Of a stretch of DNA of 64,000 nt, positions 15,802 through 25,976 are shown one piece after another (positions within the stretch are counted from its first letter, which is position 1; each line of letters opens with the position of its first letter). The position numbers and the translations under genes are program-made. The DNA lies in assembly GCA_016124635.1 (NCBI GenBank), contig WGNJ01000006.1, positions 90,568-154,567 on the forward strand. Reading direction: 5' to 3'. This DNA comes from Alphaproteobacteria bacterium (lineage in GTDB: Bacteria > Pseudomonadota > Alphaproteobacteria > Micropepsales > Micropepsaceae). The notes beneath the pieces were generated by a model. The model ran no database searches. It saw nothing but the letters and a program-made list of their open reading frames with translations, and was not told the DNA's origin.

Positions 15802-17460
15802 ATGACCTCCTCCCTCAAGATCGCCCTCGCGCAACTCAATCCCGTCGTCGGCGACATCAGCGGCAATCTAGCGAAGGCGCGCAAAGCGCGGGCCGACGCC
15901 GCGGCACAAGGCGCGGACATCGTCCTGTTCTCCGAGCTTTTCATCTGCGGCTATCCGCCGGAGGACTTGGTGCTCAAGCCGGCGTTGCAGGAGGAGGCGC
16001 GCGCGGCGGTCGGCGCCTTGGCGCAGGAGACCCTGTCGGGCCCCGCCGTTCTCATCGGCACACCGTGGGTCGAGAGCGAGAAGCTCTACAACGCGTTCGC
16101 CTATCTCGACGGCGGCGCGGTGAAGTCGCTGCGCTACAAAGTCGACCTGCCGAACTACGGCGTATTCGACGAGAAGCGCGTGTTCACACCTGGGCCGATG
16201 CCGGGACCGATCACGGCGCGCGGTGTACGGATCGGCGTGCCGATCTGCGAGGACGTCTGGAAGAGTGACGTCGTCGAGTGCATCGCCGAGACGGGCGGTG
16301 AGTTCATCCTGGTGCCGAATGGCTCGCCCTATGAGGCAACGAAGGAAGAGACGCGGCTCAACATTGCGGTCAACCGCGTGGTCGAGAGCGGGCTCGCCTT
16401 TGCCTATCTCAACCAGATCGGCGGCCAAGATGAACTTGTGTTCGACGGCGGCTCGTTCGTCTTGAATCCTGACCGCTCACTTGCGGTTCAGATGCCGGCC
16501 TGGGAGGAGGCGCTGCTCGTCACTGAGTGGCAAAAGCACGGTGACAAGTGGCGTTGCGAGGTCGGCTCGCAAGCGACGCTGACGACGGGTCTCGAGGCGA
16601 CCTATCAAGCGATGATGCTGGGCTTGCGCGACTATGTGCGCAAGAACCGGTTTCCCGGAGTCGTGCTCGGATTGTCTGGCGGTATCGATTCAGCATTGAC
16701 GGCGGCTGTCGCAGCCGACGCGCTTGGGCCCGACAAGGTACGCTGTGTGATGATGCCGTCGCGCTATACGAGCCAAGAGAGCTTGGACGACGCTGCGCAG
16801 GTGGCGAAGTTCGTCGGCACCGGTCTCGACAGTGTGCCGATCGAGGATGCGGTGAAGGCGTTCGGCACGATGATGGCGCCCATGTTCGCCGGGCGGGCAC
16901 CCGACACGACGGAAGAGAACATCCAATCGCGCATTCGCGGCGTGGTTTTGATGGCGATCTCGAACAAGTTCGGGCAGATGGTGCTGACGACGGGCAACAA
17001 GTCCGAGATGTCGGTCGGCTACGCTACGCTCTACGGTGATATGTGCGGCGGCTACAATGTGCTCAAGGACATCTACAAGATGCAGGTGTTCGCGCTATCG
17101 AAGTGGCGCAACCAGCATACACCGAAGGGCGCGCTGGGGCCTTCCGGCCGGGTCATGCCGGAGCGCGTGATCGAAAAGCCGCCTTCGGCCGAGTTGCGCG
17201 CCGATCAAAAGGACGAAGACTCGCTGCCGCCCTATCCGGTGCTCGACGATATCTTGGAGTGCCTGGTCGAGAACGAGATGCCGGTCGAGGATATTGTCAA
17301 GCGAGGCCATCCGCTTACGGTGGTGAAGCGTGTCGAGAACTTGCTCTCGATTGCCGAGTACAAGCGCAGGCAGGCGCCTCCGGGCGTGAAGATCACGCGC
17401 AAGAACTTCGGCCGCGACCGGCGCTACCCCATCACCAACGCCTTCAGGGACGCGACGTGA
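15802..17460 (+). CDS. nadE: glutamine-dependent NAD+ synthetase
   Basis: 552 residues from ATG 15802 (a GTG lies two codons upstream). The N-terminal nitrilase-type glutaminase carries the Glu-Lys-Cys triad, seen as FSELF (E45), LRYKVDLPN (K113) and PICEDVW (C149). The C-terminal ATP-pyrophosphatase domain has LSGGIDSALTAAV (SGGIDS at about 292-297) and TTGNKSEMSVGYATLYGD. It amidates nicotinate adenine dinucleotide to NAD+, with ammonia channelled from glutamine. The length matches the fused bacterial form. Its stop overlaps the next start by one base (TGATG), so the TonB-C protein and gltX probably follow in the same transcript. Confidence 0.95.
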   Translation: MTSSLKIALAQLNPVVGDISGNLAKARKARADAAAQGADIVLFSELFICGYPPEDLVLKPALQEEARAAVGALAQETLSGPAVLIGTPWVESEKLYNAFAYLDGGAVKSLRYKVDLPNYGVFDEKRVFTPGPMPGPITARGVRIGVPICEDVWKSDVVECIAETGGEFILVPNGSPYEATKEETRLNIAVNRVVESGLAFAYLNQIGGQDELVFDGGSFVLNPDRSLAVQMPAWEEALLVTEWQKHGDKWRCEVGSQATLTTGLEATYQAMMLGLRDYVRKNRFPGVVLGLSGGIDSALTAAVAADALGPDKVRCVMMPSRYTSQESLDDAAQVAKFVGTGLDSVPIEDAVKAFGTMMAPMFAGRAPDTTEENIQSRIRGVVLMAISNKFGQMVLTTGNKSEMSVGYATLYGDMCGGYNVLKDIYKMQVFALSKWRNQHTPKGALGPSGRVMPERVIEKPPSAELRADQKDEDSLPPYPVLDDILECLVENEMPVEDIVKRGHPLTVVKRVENLLSIAEYKRRQAPPGVKITRKNFGRDRRYPITNAFRDAT

Positions 17461-17912
17461 TGGAAGCGATGCTCGCAATCGTGTCAGTGATCGCTAGCGT
17501 TGATGTGTCGACAGCATTTTCTCATTCTGACGATGAATGGCACAAGGCCTGCCCCGTGATCATCACTGAGACTGCCATCGACGGCCCCACGACGCCGCCC
17601 ATAAAAGCCGTTGCGCCACGGTATCCGACGAAACCTCATTTCATGGCGGAAGATGTTGTGGTGCTGGCTGCGCGAATTGATCAGGCGGGAAGTGTTTTCG
17701 ATGTCCGCATTGAGCATACTTTCGTGCCGGAGTTTGTAGACGGCACGCTTGAAGCTGTTCGCGCGTGGCGTTATGCGCCGCCGATGCTTAAGGGTAAACC
17801 AGCGTGCCTTGAGCAAGACTTTGCGATTGAGTATCGGCTAGACCCATGCGACCCCGAGAAGCCAACTGCTGGATGCGCACCATTTCATCCTTCATACCCA
17901 GGCGTTAGATGA
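17460..17912 (+). CDS. periplasmic TonB C-terminal-domain protein
   Basis: 150 residues. A signal peptide (about 1-20) is followed by a TonB_C fold: [34 protein letters not shown] and [18 protein letters not shown] fit the pattern PxYP...V.V...ID..G.V.DV.V...AVR.WRY.P...G.P. Unlike true TonB there is no proline-rich spacer or retained N-terminal anchor, so energy transduction is doubtful; a secreted stand-alone domain is more likely. Four cysteines may form disulfides. It is squeezed between nadE (1-base overlap) and gltX (ATGA overlap). Confidence 0.72.
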   Translation: MEAMLAIVSVIASVDVSTAFSHSDDEWHKACPVIITETAIDGPTTPPIKAVAPRYPTKPHFMAEDVVVLAARIDQAGSVFDVRIEHTFVPEFVDGTLEAVRAWRYAPPMLKGKPACLEQDFAIEYRLDPCDPEKPTAGCAPFHPSYPGVR

Positions 17913-19246
17913 CCGTCGTTGTTCGCATTGCTCCGTCGCCTACTGGGAAGCTGCACGTCGGCAATGTCCGGACGTCGCTGGTGAATTGGCTGTTTGCGCG
18001 CAAGGCCGGCGGCAAATTCATCCTGCGCCTCGACGACACGGATACCGAGCGCTCCACGGAAGAGTTCGCGCGCGGGATCGAGACCGATCTCGCTTGGCTC
18101 GGATTGACGCATGATTTCTTCGCCAAGCAGTCGGATCGTACGGCGGTCTACGATGCCGCGGCCGAGAAGCTGAAGCAGATGGGTCGGCTCTACGCTTGCT
18201 ATGAGACGGCGGAGGAGCTCGATCGCAAGCGCAAGCGGCAGCAGGCAGCGCACAAGCCGCCGATCTATGATCGTGCTGCGCTCAATCTGACGCCCGCGGA
18301 GAAGGCGGACCTCGAGGCCAAAGGGCGCCGGCCGCATTGGCGCTTCAAGCTCGACGGGAAGCGCGTCGAGTGGAACGACCTGGTGCGCGGGCCACAGCAG
18401 ATCGACACCGCCTCGCAGTCCGATCCGGTGCTGATCCGCGAGGATGGGCGCTATCTCTACACGTTGCCGAGCGTGATCGACGACACTGACTTCGGTGTCA
18501 CGCATATCATCCGCGGCGAAGATCACGTCACCAACACGGGCACACAGATCGAGCTCTTCGAAGCGCTGGGCGCGAAGGCGCCGGCGTTTGCGCATTTGGC
18601 GCTGCTGGTCGGCGCGGGCGGCGAGGGGCTTTCCAAACGCACCGGGTCGCTTTCGATCGAAGAGCTGCGCAACGACGGCATCGAAGCGATGGCGCTCAAC
18701 TCGTTGCTGGCGAAGATCGGCACCTCGGATCCGGTCGTGCCGCGCGCAACGCTGACGGATCTCGTCGCCGACTTCGACATGGGCCACATGAGCCGCGCGC
18801 CGGCACACTTCGATCCGGCTGAGCTGCGCGCGCTGAATCACAAGCTGTTGCACGGCACGCCTTTCGAGCAGGTCCAGAAACGCTTGATCGAATTGGGCGT
18901 GCCCGGCGGCGTCGCATTCTGGGAGGCGGTGCGCGACAACATTCAGGTGCTGAACGACGCCAAGGTTTGGTGGGATGTCGTCGCCGGATCGGTGGCGCCG
19001 GTGATTGAGGATCAGGACTTCGCCGCCCAGGCGCGCGCGTTGTTGCCGACCGGTCCCTACACCGAAGAGACCTGGCACGAATGGTCCGCCGCGGTTTCTC
19101 GTAAAGCCGGCGTTAAGGGAAAGGCGCTTTATAAGCCACTCAGACTTGCGCTGACCGGCCATGACCATGGACCGGAGATGCGGAAGCTGCTACCTCTGAT
19201 CGGGCCTGAACGAGCCGCACGGCGGCTCTCCGGTCAGGCGGCATGA
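17909..19246 (+). CDS. gltX: glutamyl-tRNA synthetase
   Basis: 445 residues, class I synthetase. HIGH-type motif in [12 protein letters not shown], the Glu-binding region [10 protein letters not shown], and the KMSKS-type motif in [15 protein letters not shown]. The length and SKRTG sequence fit the shorter alphaproteobacterial GltX1 type. In such organisms a non-discriminating GltX also charges tRNA-Gln, with later amidation by GatCAB. No glnS is visible in the window, and a tRNA-Gln gene is present at 50.1 kb. The start overlaps the TonB-C stop by ATGA. Confidence 0.95.
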   Translation: MTVVVRIAPSPTGKLHVGNVRTSLVNWLFARKAGGKFILRLDDTDTERSTEEFARGIETDLAWLGLTHDFFAKQSDRTAVYDAAAEKLKQMGRLYACYETAEELDRKRKRQQAAHKPPIYDRAALNLTPAEKADLEAKGRRPHWRFKLDGKRVEWNDLVRGPQQIDTASQSDPVLIREDGRYLYTLPSVIDDTDFGVTHIIRGEDHVTNTGTQIELFEALGAKAPAFAHLALLVGAGGEGLSKRTGSLSIEELRNDGIEAMALNSLLAKIGTSDPVVPRATLTDLVADFDMGHMSRAPAHFDPAELRALNHKLLHGTPFEQVQKRLIELGVPGGVAFWEAVRDNIQVLNDAKVWWDVVAGSVAPVIEDQDFAAQARALLPTGPYTEETWHEWSAAVSRKAGVKGKALYKPLRLALTGHDHGPEMRKLLPLIGPERAARRLSGQAA

Positions 19247-19439
19247 CGGAAACGGCTGACAATGGTCCTGCAGGCGAACATCGCGGACATGACCGGCGCT
19301 TCGACGGCGCGGGCGGCCATTTCGATTTGTATTTGCGGCTAAAACACCGACTGGCCGCGCGCGCTGATTCTCTAAACACTGCCTTCGGAGATTTCGCAAC
19401 GCCCGGCCAGCGGCCGAGGGGCTTTGACGAGGTTTCGAG

Positions 19440-20807
19440 ATGGCACTGACGATCTACAACACGCTGGCGCGCGAAAAGCAGGTTTTCGAACCGATCGACC
19501 GCACGAACGTACGCATGTATGTCTGCGGACCGACGGTGTACGACTTTGCGCATATCGGCAACGCGCGGCCTGTGATCGTCTTCGACGTGCTGTTTCGCCT
19601 GCTTCGTCATCTCTACGGCGAAAAGCATGTGACCTATGTGCGGAACATCACCGATGTCGAGGACAAGATCATCGCGCGCGCTGCGGAGCGGCACGTCTCC
19701 ATCCGTGAGCTGACCGAGGGCACCGCCAAAATCTATCAGGAAGACGCCCTGGCGCTCGGTTGCTTGAAACCGACGATCGAGCCCCGCGTGACCGACACGA
19801 TGGCTGAGATCGTCGCGATGATCGAACAGCTGGTCAGGAACAATCATGCCTATGCGGCCGAGGGGCATGTGCTCTTCCATGTGCCCTCCGATCCTGACTA
19901 CGGGAAGCTGTCCCGCCGACCGCTCGACGAGATGATCGCCGGCGCGCGCGTCGAGGTGGCGCCGTACAAGAAGAATCCGATGGACTTCGTGTTGTGGAAG
20001 CCCTCGACGGGCGAGCAGCCTGGATGGGACAGCCCTTGGGGCAAAGGACGGCCCGGCTGGCACATCGAATGCTCGGCCATGAGCGAGAAGCATCTCGGTG
20101 AGACCTTCGATATCCACGCGGGCGGCATCGACCTCATCTTTCCGCACCACGAGAACGAGATCGCGCAGAGCGAAGGCGCGCATCACGGCAAGCCGATTGC
20201 GAATTACTGGATGCACAACGGCTTTCTGCAGGTCGAGGGCGAGAAGATGTCGAAGAGCCTCGGCAACTTCATAACGATCCGTGAATTGTTGGCGGAGAAA
20301 AAATTCGGCGGCGAGCAATGGCACGGCTTGGTGTTGCGCCATGCAATGCTGAGCACGCACTATCGCCAGCCGATCGACTGGACGCTCGACCGGCTCACCC
20401 GGTCGCGTACGGAGCTGATGGACTGGGCGCGATTGTTGCACGATGTGGCGCCGTCGGCCGATCTTCATGAGGACGTTCTGGCCCCACTGTCGGACGATCT
20501 GAACACACCGGCGGCGTATGCCGCGCTTCATCGGATGGCTGCGGCGGCGCGGACAAATCAAGAGGATCGGGCGCACTTCAAGCGGGCGCTTGTGTTCCTC
20601 GGGCTCTACGACAATCAAAAGGATGCCGATTTTCTTGTCGGGCAAAGTGTGGATGCAGCACGCGTTGAAGAGCTGATTGCCAAGCGCGGCGCTGCGCGCA
20701 AAGCGAAGGACTTCAAGGAGGCCGATCGTATCCGCGCCGAATTGTCGTCGATGGGTGTTGCGATCGAAGACGGGCCCGGCGGCACAACATGGAAGGTCAT
20801 GTCATGA
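19440..20807 (+). CDS. cysS: cysteinyl-tRNA synthetase
   Basis: 455 residues, class I synthetase. [16 protein letters not shown] holds the first zinc cysteine (C29) and the HIGH-type motif, [13 protein letters not shown] the second zinc cysteine, [11 protein letters not shown] further zinc and active-site residues, and [10 protein letters not shown] the KMSKS loop. Charges tRNA-Cys. It lies 193 bases after gltX; that gap carries no convincing gene. Its stop overlaps the cimA start by ATGA. Confidence 0.96.
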   Translation: MALTIYNTLAREKQVFEPIDRTNVRMYVCGPTVYDFAHIGNARPVIVFDVLFRLLRHLYGEKHVTYVRNITDVEDKIIARAAERHVSIRELTEGTAKIYQEDALALGCLKPTIEPRVTDTMAEIVAMIEQLVRNNHAYAAEGHVLFHVPSDPDYGKLSRRPLDEMIAGARVEVAPYKKNPMDFVLWKPSTGEQPGWDSPWGKGRPGWHIECSAMSEKHLGETFDIHAGGIDLIFPHHENEIAQSEGAHHGKPIANYWMHNGFLQVEGEKMSKSLGNFITIRELLAEKKFGGEQWHGLVLRHAMLSTHYRQPIDWTLDRLTRSRTELMDWARLLHDVAPSADLHEDVLAPLSDDLNTPAAYAALHRMAAAARTNQEDRAHFKRALVFLGLYDNQKDADFLVGQSVDAARVEELIAKRGAARKAKDFKEADRIRAELSSMGVAIEDGPGGTTWKVMS

Positions 20808-22411
20808 CCCGGGACCGGCTCTTTCTTTTCGACACGACGTTGCGCGACGGGGCGCAGACGCAAGGCGTGGATTTCAGCGTCGAGGACAAGCGGCAGATCG
20901 CGCAGGCCCTGGACGAACTTGGCATCGACTACATCGAAGGCGGCTGGCCGGGTGCGAACCCGACCGACACCACGTTCTTCAATGAGCCGCCGAAACTCAA
21001 TCACGCGACGTTGGTCGCCTTCGGCATGACCAAGCGGCCGGGACGGAGCACGGGCAACGATCCCGGCCTTGCGAGCATACTCGACGCCAAGGCGTCGGCT
21101 TGCTGCTTGGTAGGCAAGACGTGGGACTTTCACGTCGATGTGGCGCTTGAGGTGTCGCGCGAGGACAACATACGCGCCATCACGGAAAGCATGGCCGCGG
21201 TCGCTCAGCGGTCGCGCGAGCCGATGTTCGACGCGGAGCATTTCTTCGATGGCTACAAGGCCAACCCGGCCTATGCTTTGAGGTGTTTGCAGGCCGCACT
21301 CGACGGCGGCGCGCGGTGGCTCGTGCTGTGCGACACGAACGGCGGTACGCTACCACATGAGGTGAGCCGCATTGTGGGCGAGGTCACCAAAGTCTTCGTC
21401 GGCGACATGCTCGGCGTTCACACGCACAACGACACGGACAATGCGGTTGCCAACACGCTGGCGGCGGTCGAGGCCGGTGTGCGGCAGATCCAAGGGACAC
21501 TCAACGGTCTGGGCGAACGTTGCGGCAACGCGAACCTGATTTCGCTGATCCCCACCTTGATGCTGAAGCCGGGGTTCAAGGAGCGCTTCGACTTGAGCAT
21601 CGATCCGAGCAAGCTCAAACAGGTGACGCACGTGTCGCGCTTGCTCGACGAGATCTTGAACAGAACGCCGAACAGGCACGCGCCCTATGTCGGCGCGTCT
21701 GCTTTCGCGCACAAAGGCGGGTTGCACGCCTCAGCGGTGGCTAAGGATCCGCGCACATATGAGCACGTGCCGCCGGAGACGGTTGGGAATGCGCGCAAGA
21801 TCTTGGTGTCGGATCAGGCGGGGCGCTCCAATTTACTTTCACGCTTGGTCGAGCTTGGGATCGACGTCGACTCTAAGGACGCGCGCGTCACCACCTTGCT
21901 GGAGCGCATCAAGGAACGTGAGTTTCTTGGCTACTCCTATGACGGCGCGGAGGCGTCGCTCGAGTTGCTTGCGCGCCGGGCGCTCGGGCAAGTGCCGACC
22001 TTCTTCAATGTCGAGAGCTTTCGCGTCAGCGTGGAGCGGCGACACAACGCGATCGGCGAGGAGGTCACGACCTCAGAGGCCGTCGTGAAGGTCGTCGTCG
22101 ACGGTGAGCGTTTGATGAGTGTGGGCGAGGGCAACGGCCCGGTGAATGCGCTCGATCAGGCCTTGCGCAAGGATCTCGGCCGGTATTCGAAATGGCTCGA
22201 GGATCTGCGGCTCGTCGACTTCAAGGTCCGTATCCTGACGGCGGGTACGGAGGCTGTCACACGCGTCATGGTCGAAAGCGCTGACGGCAGCGGCGCGCGC
22301 TGGTCGACTGTCGGCGTGTCACCGAATATTGTCGATGCTTCATTCGAGGCGCTGCTCGACTCCGTCACCTATAAGTTGCTGCGTGACGGGGCGTCGCCGA
22401 CACGGAGTTAG
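20804..22411 (+). CDS. cimA: (R)-citramalate synthase
   Basis: 535 residues from the ATG at 20804, which overlaps the cysS stop. The HMGL-like barrel starts [18 protein letters not shown] (metal-binding D and catalytic R), with [13 protein letters not shown] as the HxH metal motif, [12 protein letters not shown], and [16 protein letters not shown]-terminal LeuA-type allosteric domain covers about 410-530. The [10 protein letters not shown] signature and [11 protein letters not shown] are typical of CimA rather than 2-isopropylmalate synthase. It condenses pyruvate and acetyl-CoA for threonine-independent isoleucine synthesis, probably with isoleucine feedback. Confidence 0.92.
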   Translation: MTRDRLFLFDTTLRDGAQTQGVDFSVEDKRQIAQALDELGIDYIEGGWPGANPTDTTFFNEPPKLNHATLVAFGMTKRPGRSTGNDPGLASILDAKASACCLVGKTWDFHVDVALEVSREDNIRAITESMAAVAQRSREPMFDAEHFFDGYKANPAYALRCLQAALDGGARWLVLCDTNGGTLPHEVSRIVGEVTKVFVGDMLGVHTHNDTDNAVANTLAAVEAGVRQIQGTLNGLGERCGNANLISLIPTLMLKPGFKERFDLSIDPSKLKQVTHVSRLLDEILNRTPNRHAPYVGASAFAHKGGLHASAVAKDPRTYEHVPPETVGNARKILVSDQAGRSNLLSRLVELGIDVDSKDARVTTLLERIKEREFLGYSYDGAEASLELLARRALGQVPTFFNVESFRVSVERRHNAIGEEVTTSEAVVKVVVDGERLMSVGEGNGPVNALDQALRKDLGRYSKWLEDLRLVDFKVRILTAGTEAVTRVMVESADGSGARWSTVGVSPNIVDASFEALLDSVTYKLLRDGASPTRS

Positions 22412-22417
22412 AGATCG

Positions 22418-23866
22418 ATGCAGATTCCTGAGAAGGGCAAATCACAGGCTGAAGTCAAAGCAGCGCTCGAAGGATTGGGCGGGCGCGATGCGCATTGGCG
22501 CGACGGCAAGACGCTCGGCTACATCTACGACGCAGGCCCTGAGGTCGAAGAAATCGGGAAGTGGGCGTACATGCGTTATCTCACGGAGAACGCGCTGGCG
22601 CCAAACGTCTTTCCGAGCTTGATGCAAATCGAAAACGAGCTCGTGGCGATGGCGGCGGGTCATCTGGGCGACGTGCCGGGTGTCGTCGGCAACTTCACGA
22701 GCGGCGGCACGGAATCGTGCTTGCTTGCGGTCAAGACGGCGCGCGACTATTCGCGCGCGACGAAGCCGCATATCAAGGAGCCTGAAGTCATCCTGCCAGT
22801 GACTGCGCACGCGGCGTTTCAAAAGGGCTGCCACTACCTCGGTATCAAGAAGGTATTGGTGCCGGTCTCGCCCAAGACCTACAAGGCCGATCCGGCGGTG
22901 ATTGAAAAGGCGATCACGCCGAACACGATCCAAATCGTATCGTCTGCCGTTTCCTACGCTCACGGCGTGCTCGATCCGATCGAGGAGATCGCGCGCGTGG
23001 CGCAGAAACATAATCTCCTCTTCCACGTTGACGGCTGCATCGGCGGATTCTTGCTGCCCTATTTCAAGCGGCTCGGCGCGAAGCTCGGCGAATTCGACTT
23101 CCGTGTTCCGGGCGTCACATCGATGTCGATGGACTTACACAAGTACGCTTATTGCCCGAAGGGCGCGTCGGTGGTCTTGCACCGCTCGAAGGATCTGCGG
23201 CGCTTTCAGATGTTCGTGACCGCCGATTGGACCGGATACACGATTGTCAATCCGACCATCCAGTCGGCGAAGTCCGGTGGGCCGATGGCGGCGGCGTGGG
23301 CCGTGATGAACTTCCTGGGCGATGAGGGCTATTTGCGCCTTGCGGAGCGGATTTGGTCGGCGACGAAAAAGATCGTGGCAGGCATTCGCGAAACGCATGG
23401 CTTGCGCCTTGTCGGCGAACCGGATTCCAACCAAGTTGCTTTCACGAGCGACAAGTTCTCTTGCTTTCACCTCATCGACGAGATGGCGGCGCGAGGTTGG
23501 GGGATACAGCCGCAATTCGGCTATCACGGATCAGAGGCGAACGTGCACATTTCGATCGGGCAGAAGACGTTCGATCAAGCCGACGACTTCCTTGCGGCGC
23601 TGCGCGAGTCTGTCAGTGCCTGCGCGGACAAAGGCTTCAGCCAGATTGCGGTGAAGGTCAAAGCGGAGCTCGCGAACATGAAGCCGGGCGCCTTCAATCC
23701 GACCATGATGGGGGATTTGATGCGAGCCGCCGGCGTCGAAGACGGGCAGCTGCCGCGCAAGGCGGCGGAGCTCAACCAAATCTTGAACGAATTGCCTCCT
23801 GCCGTGACTCAATTCGTGCTGACGGAATTTATGAACGATCGCTACATTTACCGGCCGCGACGCTGA
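22418..23866 (+). CDS. PLP-dependent decarboxylase/lyase, sphingosine-1-phosphate-lyase-like
   Basis: 482 residues, group II PLP-decarboxylase fold. GNFTSGGTESCLLAVKTAR gives the phosphate-binding region, HVDGCIGGF has D205, and SMSMDLHKYAYCPKG has the PLP lysine K242 in the S1P-lyase-like context (LHKYGY/APKG). It resembles the sphingosine-1-phosphate lyase branch more than glutamate decarboxylase. Possible roles are cleavage of a phosphorylated long-chain base or decarboxylation of an amino acid. It follows cimA by 6 bases and precedes rarD by 12, so it probably shares their transcript. The substrate is open. Confidence 0.82.
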   Translation: MQIPEKGKSQAEVKAALEGLGGRDAHWRDGKTLGYIYDAGPEVEEIGKWAYMRYLTENALAPNVFPSLMQIENELVAMAAGHLGDVPGVVGNFTSGGTESCLLAVKTARDYSRATKPHIKEPEVILPVTAHAAFQKGCHYLGIKKVLVPVSPKTYKADPAVIEKAITPNTIQIVSSAVSYAHGVLDPIEEIARVAQKHNLLFHVDGCIGGFLLPYFKRLGAKLGEFDFRVPGVTSMSMDLHKYAYCPKGASVVLHRSKDLRRFQMFVTADWTGYTIVNPTIQSAKSGGPMAAAWAVMNFLGDEGYLRLAERIWSATKKIVAGIRETHGLRLVGEPDSNQVAFTSDKFSCFHLIDEMAARGWGIQPQFGYHGSEANVHISIGQKTFDQADDFLAALRESVSACADKGFSQIAVKVKAELANMKPGAFNPTMMGDLMRAAGVEDGQLPRKAAELNQILNELPPAVTQFVLTEFMNDRYIYRPRR

Positions 23867-23878
23867 CCTTCATCCGAG

Positions 23879-24772
23879 ATGTCCGAGAAAGACGCGCACA
23901 ATAACGGCGTCATCTACGCCGCGACGGCCTTCGCCGTCTGGGGGATCATTCCGATCTTCTGGAAACAGATGGCGTATGTGCCGGCGATCGAGATCGTCAT
24001 GCACCGCATACTGTGGTCGCTGCTCTTCGCCGGCGGCGTGATCTTCGCGCTCGGCAAATGGCCGCTGCTGCGCGAGGCTCTGACGACGCGCAAAACGCTA
24101 CAGATGCTGACCGTGAGCGCGCTGCTCATCGGCATGAACTGGGGCTTGTTCATCTGGGCGGTGAACGTCGGGCGGATCGAGGAGACGAGCCTCGGCTACT
24201 ACATCAACCCGCTCGTCAACTTCGCGCTCGGCGTGGTGCTCTTGGGTGAGCGGCTGACACGGATCCAGCTTGTCGCCGTCGGCCTTGCGGCGGTCGGCGT
24301 GTTGAACCAAACGATCGCGGTCGGCGTGCTGCCGTGGATCTCGATCACGCTGGCGGTGAGCTTCGGCCTCTACGGTCTCATCCGCAAGCACGTGCCCGTC
24401 GAGTCGCTCGTCGGGCTGACCATCGAAGCGATCATCCTGACGCCGATCGCGCTCAGCTATCTGATCTATCTCGATCTGCACGGCACGGGGCTCTTCTTGC
24501 ATCATGACCGCGTGACAGACCTGTTGCTCGTGTTGGCTGGGCCGTTGACGGCGATACCGCTGCTTCTGTTCGCGGCAGGCGTGCGGCGGATCAAGCTGTC
24601 GACAATCGGTTTCCTGCAGTATCTGGCGCCGTCGATTTCGCTCGTTCTGGCTGTCGTCATGTACAACGAGCCGTTCACGGCGGCGCACGCCGTGACGTTC
24701 GGATTGATCTGGCTGGCGCTGGCGCTGATCTCGTGGGAGGCGTTGACCCGCGAACGCTATTCGGCGGCTTGA
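23879..24772 (+). CDS. rarD: RarD-family EamA/DMT transporter
   Basis: 297 residues, about ten transmembrane helices in two EamA repeats. The RarD-specific start is GVIYAATAFAVWGIIPIFWK, followed by EIVMHRILWSLLF, MNWGLFIWAVN, ETSLGYYINPLVN and STIGFLQYLAPS. Inner-membrane drug/metabolite transporter family; RarD proteins were first linked to chloramphenicol tolerance, but the natural substrate is uncertain. Last gene of the cimA-side cluster; its end overlaps the convergent LOG gene by 16 bases. Confidence 0.9.
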   Translation: MSEKDAHNNGVIYAATAFAVWGIIPIFWKQMAYVPAIEIVMHRILWSLLFAGGVIFALGKWPLLREALTTRKTLQMLTVSALLIGMNWGLFIWAVNVGRIEETSLGYYINPLVNFALGVVLLGERLTRIQLVAVGLAAVGVLNQTIAVGVLPWISITLAVSFGLYGLIRKHVPVESLVGLTIEAIILTPIALSYLIYLDLHGTGLFLHHDRVTDLLLVLAGPLTAIPLLLFAAGVRRIKLSTIGFLQYLAPSISLVLAVVMYNEPFTAAHAVTFGLIWLALALISWEALTRERYSAA

Positions 24773-25323
24773 CGCTGGAAGTTCGTGATTGCGGGGACGA
24801 CGTCCTCAGCGCGCGGCACGGAGGTGTAGAGCTCATAGAGTCCGTAGCGCGCGAAGTTGTGGGAGCCGACGCGTTTGAACGTTTCAAACAGCGGATCCCA
24901 GAAGCCTTTGATATTGACGAAGACGATCGGCTTCTTGTGCAAGCCAAGTTGCGCCCACGTCATCGCTTCGAGCACCTCCTCGAGCGTGCCGAGGCCGCCC
25001 GGCAAGATCACGAAGGCGTCCGCGAGATTGTGCATGCGGTCCTTGCGCTCATGCATCGTCGGCGTGACGATCAATTCGGTGAGCGTCGCCAACTCGATCT
25101 CACGCGCGCGCAGGAACTGGGGGATGACGCCGACAACTTCGCCGCCGGCGTCCAGCGCCGATCGTGCGACTTCGCCCATCAGGCCGATGGATGCGCCGCC
25201 ATAGACGAGGCGTATGCCGGCTTGGGCAACGCTCCGGCCCAAGGTCCGAGCCGCTTCGAGGTATGCCGGATCCGACCCCTCGGAGGAGCCGCAAAAGACG
25301 CAAATTCCCATCAGCTTCTGCAT
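24757..25323 (-). CDS. LOG-family nucleoside 5'-monophosphate phosphoribohydrolase (TIGR00730)
   Basis: 188 residues. ICVFCGSSEGSDPAY opens the Rossmann-like fold, LVYGGASIGLMG follows, and the active-site motif is ILPGGLGTLEEVLEAMTW (PGGxGTxxE) with HERKDRM supplying the arginine. Members release free cytokinin-type bases from their riboside monophosphates, or hydrolyse other nucleotides. The ATG at 25323 is favoured because the conserved fold starts three to five residues later, although the frame is open for 50 codons more. Convergent with rarD. Confidence 0.88.
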   Translation of the reverse strand: MQKLMGICVFCGSSEGSDPAYLEAARTLGRSVAQAGIRLVYGGASIGLMGEVARSALDAGGEVVGVIPQFLRAREIELATLTELIVTPTMHERKDRMHNLADAFVILPGGLGTLEEVLEAMTWAQLGLHKKPIVFVNIKGFWDPLFETFKRVGSHNFARYGLYELYTSVPRAEDVVPAITNFQRQAAE

Positions 25324-25520
25324 TGTTATTCCCGAGGCTGAACGCAGGTCGGCGGGTACTTGATCATACGAGGATACTGTAAACGCTTTGAAACCCTGTT
25401 CCAGTCTTGCGGCAAAACGATGACAGTGAGCACACGCACAAATCTGGGCCTCTTGGCGGACGGCCGTGGCCAAGCTAACGATTGCGTTAACGCGGCGACC
25501 TGACCTTGAGGGGGATGAGA

Positions 25521-25976
25521 ATGAGAGGGACTATTTGCCTTGTCGTGCTTGGTTTTGCGCTCGCGGCAACGGCCGTGATTGCCGAGGACGCGCCTGGCGG
25601 TAAGCAACAGATCGTCGATCAGCGCGTCGCTGCGATGAAGCAGATGGGCGGTAAGGTCAAGGAAGCTTTTGAGTTGAGTGATGCCGACGCGGCGGGCGCT
25701 CGCGCCAAGCTCGCCGAGGCGATTGCGATCGCACAGACCATCCCATCACGTTTTCCTGCGGGCACGGCCGACGGTGATCCGGGCGTGGTCACACGCGCGT
25801 TGCCGAAAATCTGGAGCGATCGTCCCGGCTTCGAGAAGCTGGCGGCGGCGCTCGTAACCGCTCTGCAAACAGCCGATGAAAAACTCGCTGCGAGCGAGGA
25901 CGCGAAGGCGGCGTTCGACTCGCTACGCAAGGCCTGCGGCAGCTGCCACGACGAATATCGCGGTCCGAAGAAGTAA
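25521..25976 (+). CDS. cytochrome c' (class II c-type cytochrome)
   Basis: 151 residues. Signal peptide (about 1-21, ALAATAVIA-ED), a four-helix-bundle-like mature chain, and the haem-binding CGSCH near the C-terminus in KACGSCHDEYR, the class II arrangement. The ATG at 25521 has GAGGGGGA six bases upstream; an earlier in-frame ATG at 25515 lies inside that site. Periplasmic. Cytochromes c' bind NO or CO, or serve in electron transfer. Its stop overlaps the diheme cytochrome start by one base (TAATG). Confidence 0.9.
   Translation: MRGTICLVVLGFALAATAVIAEDAPGGKQQIVDQRVAAMKQMGGKVKEAFELSDADAAGARAKLAEAIAIAQTIPSRFPAGTADGDPGVVTRALPKIWSDRPGFEKLAAALVTALQTADEKLAASEDAKAAFDSLRKACGSCHDEYRGPKK

Noticed and set aside
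17885..19168. 427-codon minus-strand frame opposite gltX
   Set aside because: Antisense frame of gltX, rich in R, L and A with no recognisable domain.
19243..19449. 68-codon frame between gltX and cysS, starting on the gltX stop
   Set aside because: It has ATGA coupling, but its sequence is low-complexity G/R/H/D, it runs into cysS, and no domain or homology pattern is visible. Possible but unsupported.
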